Assembly: GCA_021521415.1 (NCBI GenBank)
Contig: JAIQDT010001751.1
Location: 186,001 to 250,000, forward strand
Direction: 5' to 3'
DNA from: Bidens hawaiensis
Lineage: Eukaryota > Streptophyta > Magnoliopsida > Asterales > Asteraceae
Length of the DNA: 64,000 nt
Shown: in pieces, positions 58,251 through 64,000 of the stretch
Numbering within the stretch: position 1 is the first letter of the stretch
Layout of the letters: the number at the start of each line of letters is the position of its first letter
The notes under the pieces: generated by a model
The model's database searches: none
The model's input: only the letters and a program-made list of their open reading frames with translations
Told to the model about the DNA's origin: nothing
Program-made: the position numbers and the translations under genes

Positions 58251-58688
58251 GTCATGTGTTAAAAATAATTTAATTAAATTACTTATAATTTAGATTGTTC
58301 ATAAAAAATATTAAAAATAATAAATGATGTTTTAAATATCCACCTTGAGTCATGACAATTATGATATATAATAACCTTTATATATGACTTTTTAATAAGT
58401 TTTTGATATATTTATGCACTATTAATTCTAAATGGCAAACCAAAATTTGGTGTGATTTATTTTAAAAATAAAACATTCATAACGATATTATTATATAAAA
58501 TTTTGTGTATAAAGATGGTATTGAGAAAAAAAAAATGTTGTCACAGATTTAAAATATAAATTTACAAAGACTAAGATTTGGTTGTAAAAAAAATAAATTA
58601 TCTTAAAATAAAAAGAGAAATGTTCAACACAGGTTAGTAAACCAAAGAACCATTTACCACACAGGTGGAAAATATATAATATCCCACA
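58251..58688. other. AT-rich spacer, no gene recognised
   Basis: No terminus or coding sequence that I can support; it may include the lost 5' end of the Helitron to its left. Confidence 0.4.
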
Positions 58689-61600
58689 GGGTTGAGTTCA
58701 ATGGAGAAATCATATTAGCGTGAGAAATGTGAGAAATCCTTTGAACCAATCAGATTTTTTCTTTTTATTTTTCTAATATAATTAATTATAGGGGCATATT
58801 AGTAAAGTTCATTATTTCTTTTATATGGCAAGTATTAATTATTTTGTTGAAGTTTCAAATTAACATATTAATTTAGAAATTAATAAACTAAAATATCCAA
58901 ATCCTTATTCCAATTAACAGTTGATCATATATTTTTATTATATTGAAATCACTATTCCGATTAACGGTTGATCATACAAGTATTTGGATTCAATTTCAAC
59001 TAAACTGATTACCATAAATGTTGATTCGTACCTAAATCGACTACCATAGACGTTCAATTGCACCTAAGTCGATCATGCCCTAATTCTACTTTGCGTAGCA
59101 TGCCATGATTCGACAACATAACAAATCCATGATCAGGTTATTTTCTCAATATCAATTTCAATTTTGTATCGTCAACAGTCTCATAATTATATACAATTAT
59201 ATTTTAGATGAATCGGATTATTATCAACCTTCAAAATACATTACACTACTCTACAGAAACACCTTATGTACAATAAACCTTTCCAACACCACCCTGCATT
59301 TTCATACACATGAACATTTTAAGCATAAGCTGTCGCTAACAATTCACTACAATGCCATACAAAAGTAGTCGTCATCATTCACCATTTGGAGACAACTACA
59401 TGTAGTTAGATAAACCGAGTTGTCAAAAATTTTGTTTAAAAAACTACATGTAGCACTACACTGCCCAATGCAAATTTATTGAACCCTACACCGCCCTACA
59501 CAAATTTAGAAACAACTACATATAGTAAGATAAATTACATGTTCACCTACACAAATTTATAAACATCATTCACCATTCCACGTTACATAATTCTGCGTAA
59601 TCTAAAAATGACGGGATCCCTGCGATATTCAAATGTAGGATTTTCTCAAATCCTCATTATATAACAGCTTCCTTTTGTTTTTCCAATAAATGTTGCAAGC
59701 CACTCCACAGACGCGTCATTAGGCTTGAAACTCTAACATATTCCTTTTGTTTCCTTTTTTATTAGCCTTTTGTAAACTACCTACACGAGGCGCATTCTAA
59801 ACAAAATCATCATCATCCTCAACATGTTGTTTTGACGTCCCTTCACCTATTCTCCTATAATCACCAATTTTTTTGCCTACAAGATAAGAATAATTGTTTA
59901 TTACACATATTACGCTAATTGAACATGTCTAATACAATTACCTTTACTGGACATCATTTCCACATCTTGTTCCGATAGGTTATCCACTACGTTACAAAAT
60001 AAATCACAAATTAAAACATAATGATCATCAGACAAAACTCAACATGCTTTAACCAGTTTAAACATTCAGTATTCTAAAACCATTACCTCTACTTCTCTTT
60101 TTACCACGGCTCTTACTTCCATCCTTGGTGGTATTGGTAACTTTATCACAATCTACACCTGCATTATTTTTAAAGTAAATCAAAGTTATTGAATGAGACG
60201 CATATCGTCCTTCACACCTTACATACTGAAAACAACCACATCGTTCAAGCCTCTTTTTCAAATCAATCTGAGTGTTAAACACTTAACATGCTAGCATATG
60301 AACATCCAACACATAGACCACATAATGACACCAACCCAATAAAAAAAAAACAACTAAATCTTTATTACCTACACATAGTAATAAGTATTAACCTACACAC
60401 TTGACATAGTAACAACCACATTCTATGCATATTTTTTATCCATATTATTATATCCAGACAATTAATAATCTAATAGGAACCACCTACTCATACAACAACC
60501 ATGTAATCACACCTTAGGAAGTTAATACGAACCACCTTAAGAAGTTAACACAACACACATGCATCTGATTAACTACATAAGTTAAAAGTTTTCATACACA
60601 GGAAAGCAAAACCTCAACACGCTAGCAACGTAACAATAACATGCTAAAAAAGCACAACCTACAAATAACACTATAACAACAAACCACCTACACATACATG
60701 AATTCTTATCAAACGATTGTACCTTTAACATGGGATGCGACTGGTGAATTAACTTGAACCTTCTTCGAAGCTATCCTTTCGCTACTTCTTGCTGCACAAA
60801 ACATACCTAATTACATGTCTTATATTGTATCAATAAACTCATTCAATTTTACCTTGAACAACTATACCTTCCTTCAAAGACAAATTCCCTTTCATCATGG
60901 AATCACTTACACAGATAATAAATAAAATACTTCAAATCCTACACTTCCTCATAATTGCATATATTCCATTGCTATTACCTCCTAAAATTATCAATCTTTC
61001 TAATAACCAACATTTTAAACCTACACACACAAAAGCATCTACGCACTACTAGTACCCGAAAGTAAGCTTTCTAAATTGCTATCTACTATCAAATTAGGAG
61101 TCATCTTAACTTTGTTTTAACATAAAAAACGATTTCGCATAAAAAAACTTAGGGTGTCATGTAGGAATCCCAAAATCAATTTTCTCCTACACATAAATTG
61201 GCCATCATATGCCAATATTCATCAACATTAAAAGAATAATGCACAACAAACACAAACCCTAACCTCTGTCAAGCGTACAAGAATATCAGACCTTCACTAT
61301 CGAAAAGTAGGTTTTCATCAGGCGAATTGGGATTTTATACGCAGTAGCAAACAAAATATTTAAGAAATTGAGAAGATATGTGGCAATCGCTTGAATGATT
61401 TGGTGGAAGTAGTTGATTGAATCTATTTTTTGAAGATATTGAAGTGTTATTTTTGGGGGTGTGAAGAAAGAAAGGAATTGATATGATGACTCTTCTGTAA
61501 AGTTTGGGATATAACAAATCTTGTGTATCTTTAGAATATGAAAGGTCAAATGTCGGTTCACGTATAACTAGCAATTTTAAACACAACAACTTTAGTTTCC

Positions 61601-61783
61601 TATTTTGATTGCCCACATAAAATGACTTTTGTACCCTTTTTCATTAAAAATTAAGTCATAAACCTGCATAATAAATTACCAAAATGCCATAATAAATGTA
61701 GGCCGTTGATCATTATATCTAATGGTCAGGATTCACTTCTCCAACTTCTCACTCTAATTTCATTTCTCCACTGAACCATCCCC
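58689..61783. mobile_element. TIR element B (3.1 kb), relative of element A, carrying an exon chain
   Basis: Left end GTTCAATGGAGAAATCATAT and right end (inverted) GTTCAGTGGAGAAATGAAAT form TIRs of about 50 bases at roughly 75-80% identity, including GTGAGAA repeats. The interior shares CCTACACAAATTTA-type words and terminal style with element A at 42363-44089. The minus strand holds the exon chain described at 59797-60898. The right side abuts a TATATG microsatellite. Superfamily uncertain; Mutator-like is my best guess because of the long TIRs and the exon content. Confidence 0.6.
59797..60898 (-). pseudogene. Chain of five short in-phase exons, FAR1/MULE-like C-terminal tail (tentative)
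   Basis: Minus-strand exon candidates 60853-60898, 60723-60791, 60087-60158, 59942-59986 and 59797-59876 are each bordered by good AG and GT sites. All introns are phase 1, and the last exon ends in TAG. They spell MMKGNLSLKEG..., ARSSERIASKKVQVNSPVAS, GVDCDKVTNTTKDGSKSRGK, VDNLSEQDVEMMSSK and GKKIGDYRRIGEG...DDDDFV, about 103 residues, basic with an acidic tail. The pattern P-V-A-S-H-V-K-G followed by a basic stretch, split over tiny exons, recalls the 3' ends of FAR1-related (MULE-transposase-derived) genes. The N-terminal catalytic part is not in the element. It could also be a captured host gene tail. Confidence 0.42.
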
Positions 61784-61791
61784 ATATCCCA

Positions 61792-61839
<48 letters not shown>

Positions 61840-61856
61840 CATATGCATATGTATAT
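61792..61856. repeat. (TATATG)n microsatellite
   Basis: About ten hexamer units with a few GCATATG variants near the right end. Confidence 0.9.
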
Positions 61857-62093
61857 ATGTTATACACTATAACGAATTATAAAAAGTTGTATTTCTAAAA
61901 AAAATATAATTCTATAGAAGCATAAGGTATTTGTAAGAGTAAAATTACAAGTTCAATCATATTTATAACTTAAACCATGAACCAAAAAAATACATTAAGA
62001 AAAACATCCAAAATCTATTTAATTCATATGTTACATGCCCAAAACTTTGTAACATTTAAGAAAAACGTTTGAAAATATATACTTTAATAGGTT

Positions 62094-63176
62094 ATAGGTT
62101 AGTGACCCGTGTACTACAAGGGAGAAAATTATATAAAAAAAATGTCAATTATAAATATATGTTAATATATTGAAATATATTGTAAATTTTATATTTATAT
62201 GAACGAATAATTTTATATAAATGTTATGTTTTTGAATTGTATCCAAAAATGAAATGCGTAGAAAGTCATGCCTAATAATTATAATATATAGAATGTATTA
62301 AACATCTTATGCTGAGAGTATTAACTTTAGTTATAGGTCTATGTTATATTGTTTTAGAGTTCCATAAATAATTTAAATAGATGAGCGTTACCAATATTAA
62401 AGAGAAAACATAAACAACATACCTTGAGACGTCATTGAACAAGAAAAATATCAATTAACTTGAGACGTCATAAAATAATAGAAAATGAGCATTAGAACAG
62501 TGTATATAAAAACTCCAATATTGTGTATGAGTGAATAATAATCCTTCATTTTATAAGAAATACAATTCAGAATGATTAATGTAATAAACCTGGAAAAAAA
62601 ATTTTAATCGGTATACGTATGGAAGTGCAATAAATACCAATATTATGAAATATTATAATTTATTTTTGTACATGGTAAAAATGAAAATTTGTTTAAAAAC
62701 AGTACCTTTAATTTAGCTGGACAAGAAAATTAATTGATTGGCTTCTCAATTTTGAAATATGTTATTTTGTAATTTAAAATATTATTTGAGTTAAACAAAA
62801 AGAATTCATAAATTAATTAAGCATGTTAAAAAAAACCATAACAAACATATTAAATCTGATGCTCTAATTTATTGGCCATAATAATGTATTTAAAAATAGT
62901 TAATGCATTAACTATGATTTAAAGATAGTTAATGTATTGACTAAGATTTAAAAATATGTCTAATGATCATCTGATATAAAATAGCATTCAATATCAATTT
63001 AAAATTAATTAAATGTGAATAAAATCTAGGAAAGCTTGATATTTTACTTTATTTTTGAATTATTTAATTGTGAAGAAAATCAAAGAAGTGCTAGTTATAT
63101 ATGGAAGCAATAGAGTTGGACCAATAAGAAGATGTCATGTGTCCAAAAACTCTATTGCTTTAATAGTATAGTTAGA
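62094..63176 (-). mobile_element. Non-autonomous Helitron with mutated 3' tetramer
   Basis: Minus-strand 5' end TCTAACTATACTATTAAAGC at 63176. The 3' end has the ACCCGTG stem of the hairpin at about 62105-62111 with a damaged partner, and ATAG in place of CTAG at 62094-62097 by alignment with 57554. AT-rich, non-coding, 1.1 kb. Confidence 0.55.
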
Positions 63177-63941
63177 TTAGATGACTAATCTATATTTTTT
63201 TTGTGTTTGCATGTGTAAATCTTATATTGAAAGTCTTGGAAATAATTTTGTCGAAAATTAAAAAATTAACAGTATATTGTTTAGATAACGAATTTCCAAA
63301 AAAATTGGAAATTTTTTTGAATTTTGAATTCTAAAAATAGATATAATAATATATGGACAATTTAGGTTACCATTATCTTATATTTGACCATTTCTAATGG
63401 CGAAGTATCAAAATAAACCGTTTTACCTTTATTTGACCAATCTTAACAAGCTTTCTATCTTTTATATTTGATAAATTTTTAATTAGGCATAAATATCAAA
63501 ATTAATGTTTGTAACAATTGATAAAGGTTTTAAGCAACAATTGATATGAAGTCAAATTATTTAATTAAAATTTAATGAATAATTAATGTTAGTATTATGG
63601 TCATGTACTCGGATGTTTCTTATAGTGAAACCGAAATAAGGATTATACATATTCAAATTTTCAAATAAAATATAAACCATCAATTTTAATGTTTCAAAAA
63701 TTTAAATCCTTTCCATAATTTTTGTAAGTTTTCTAATAAACCAATTTAACTTTAACTTTTGCAATTATCTCTATATTATTTAGTAAAAATAATATAACAC
63801 ATGTTTATTGTTTTGAAAATTTTTTAATATTTATAAATTGCACCATAACCTTCGATTTAATATATCTAACTAAAAAGTTTAATTAAAAATTTTGTAATAA
63901 GAAAATGTAAATTTATATATTTCGGTTTTTATATAATACAT
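63177..63941. other. AT-rich intergenic DNA, no gene recognised
   Basis: Very AT-rich; no terminus or coding sequence found. Confidence 0.45.
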
Positions 63942-64000
63942 GTAACATCTCGAAAAAATTGATATTTATTTTGGGCTAAAAATGGCAACTTTGAAAGATG
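63942..64000 (+). repeat. Possible start of an LTR cut by the window edge
   Basis: TGTAACATCTCGAAAAAATT resembles the TGTAACA(T/C) starts of many plant Gypsy LTRs. Only 59 bases are visible, so this is a weak call. Confidence 0.25.

Overview
The window is nuclear DNA of a flowering plant. It has intron-rich plant genes with GT-AG splice sites, AT-rich intergenic DNA, a chloroplast-protein gene and dense plant-type transposons. The abundance of two dispersed families (one built on GTTCGTTTATTTATGTTC-like units, one on GCTCGAGCTC-like units bounded by AGGGGTGCAAACGAG) suggests a eudicot, possibly Asteraceae. That placement is an inference, not a database result.

Host genes. (1) 8233-9226 and 10943-11938, minus strand: tandem single-exon paralogues of a plant multi-pass membrane protein; the first copy is frame-shifted by a 4-bp insertion near its start. 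(2) 13965-16907, minus: a five-exon gene for a PsbP-domain thylakoid-lumen protein (PPD4-like, 254 aa). (3) 18981-23098, minus: an eight-exon GT47/exostosin-family glycosyltransferase (444 aa if read through), with a 1-bp insertion in exon 2, one GC-AG intron and a triplicated upstream module. (4) 54146-56510, plus: a nine-exon, 380-aa class P alcohol dehydrogenase (ADH1-type) with all zinc ligands. All exon boundaries were worked out by hand from splice sites and reading phase.

Retrotransposons. 27941-40588 is a complete, recent Ty3/Gypsy element of the Tat lineage: two 1020-bp LTRs that appear to differ at only about 2 sites, a perfect 5-bp target duplication, and one gag-pol frame with a second (archaeal-type) RNase H. 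It also carries, on the opposite strand, a five-exon gene with its own TATA box that encodes about 914 aa. Positions 1-2060 are the 3' end of an older relative. 47396-53500 is a Copia element with intact LTRs and target duplication that has lost most of pol. 5283-5563 is a probable Cassandra TRIM LTR carrying a 5S-rRNA-like segment, and a possible further LTR begins at 63942.

DNA transposons. Helitron ends (CTAG plus hairpin at one end, TC at the other) mark tandem elements at 6490-7251 and 7254-7932, nested ones at 45453-46583, one with decayed helicase sequence at 57554-58250, and one at 62094-63176. hAT-, Harbinger- and long-TIR MITEs sit in intergenic DNA and in introns. A run of TIR elements at 42330-44741 is separated by (TA)n tracts. 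A larger relative at 58689-61783 contains a chain of five short in-phase exons that resemble the tail of a FAR1/MULE-type protein.

The host genes look like independent housekeeping or metabolic loci; no pathway cluster is visible. The most interesting object is the Gypsy element: its sense polyprotein and antisense gene converge on a 157-bp tandem repeat block, and the antisense promoter sits beside a second, 97-bp repeat block whose copy number differs between the two related elements.
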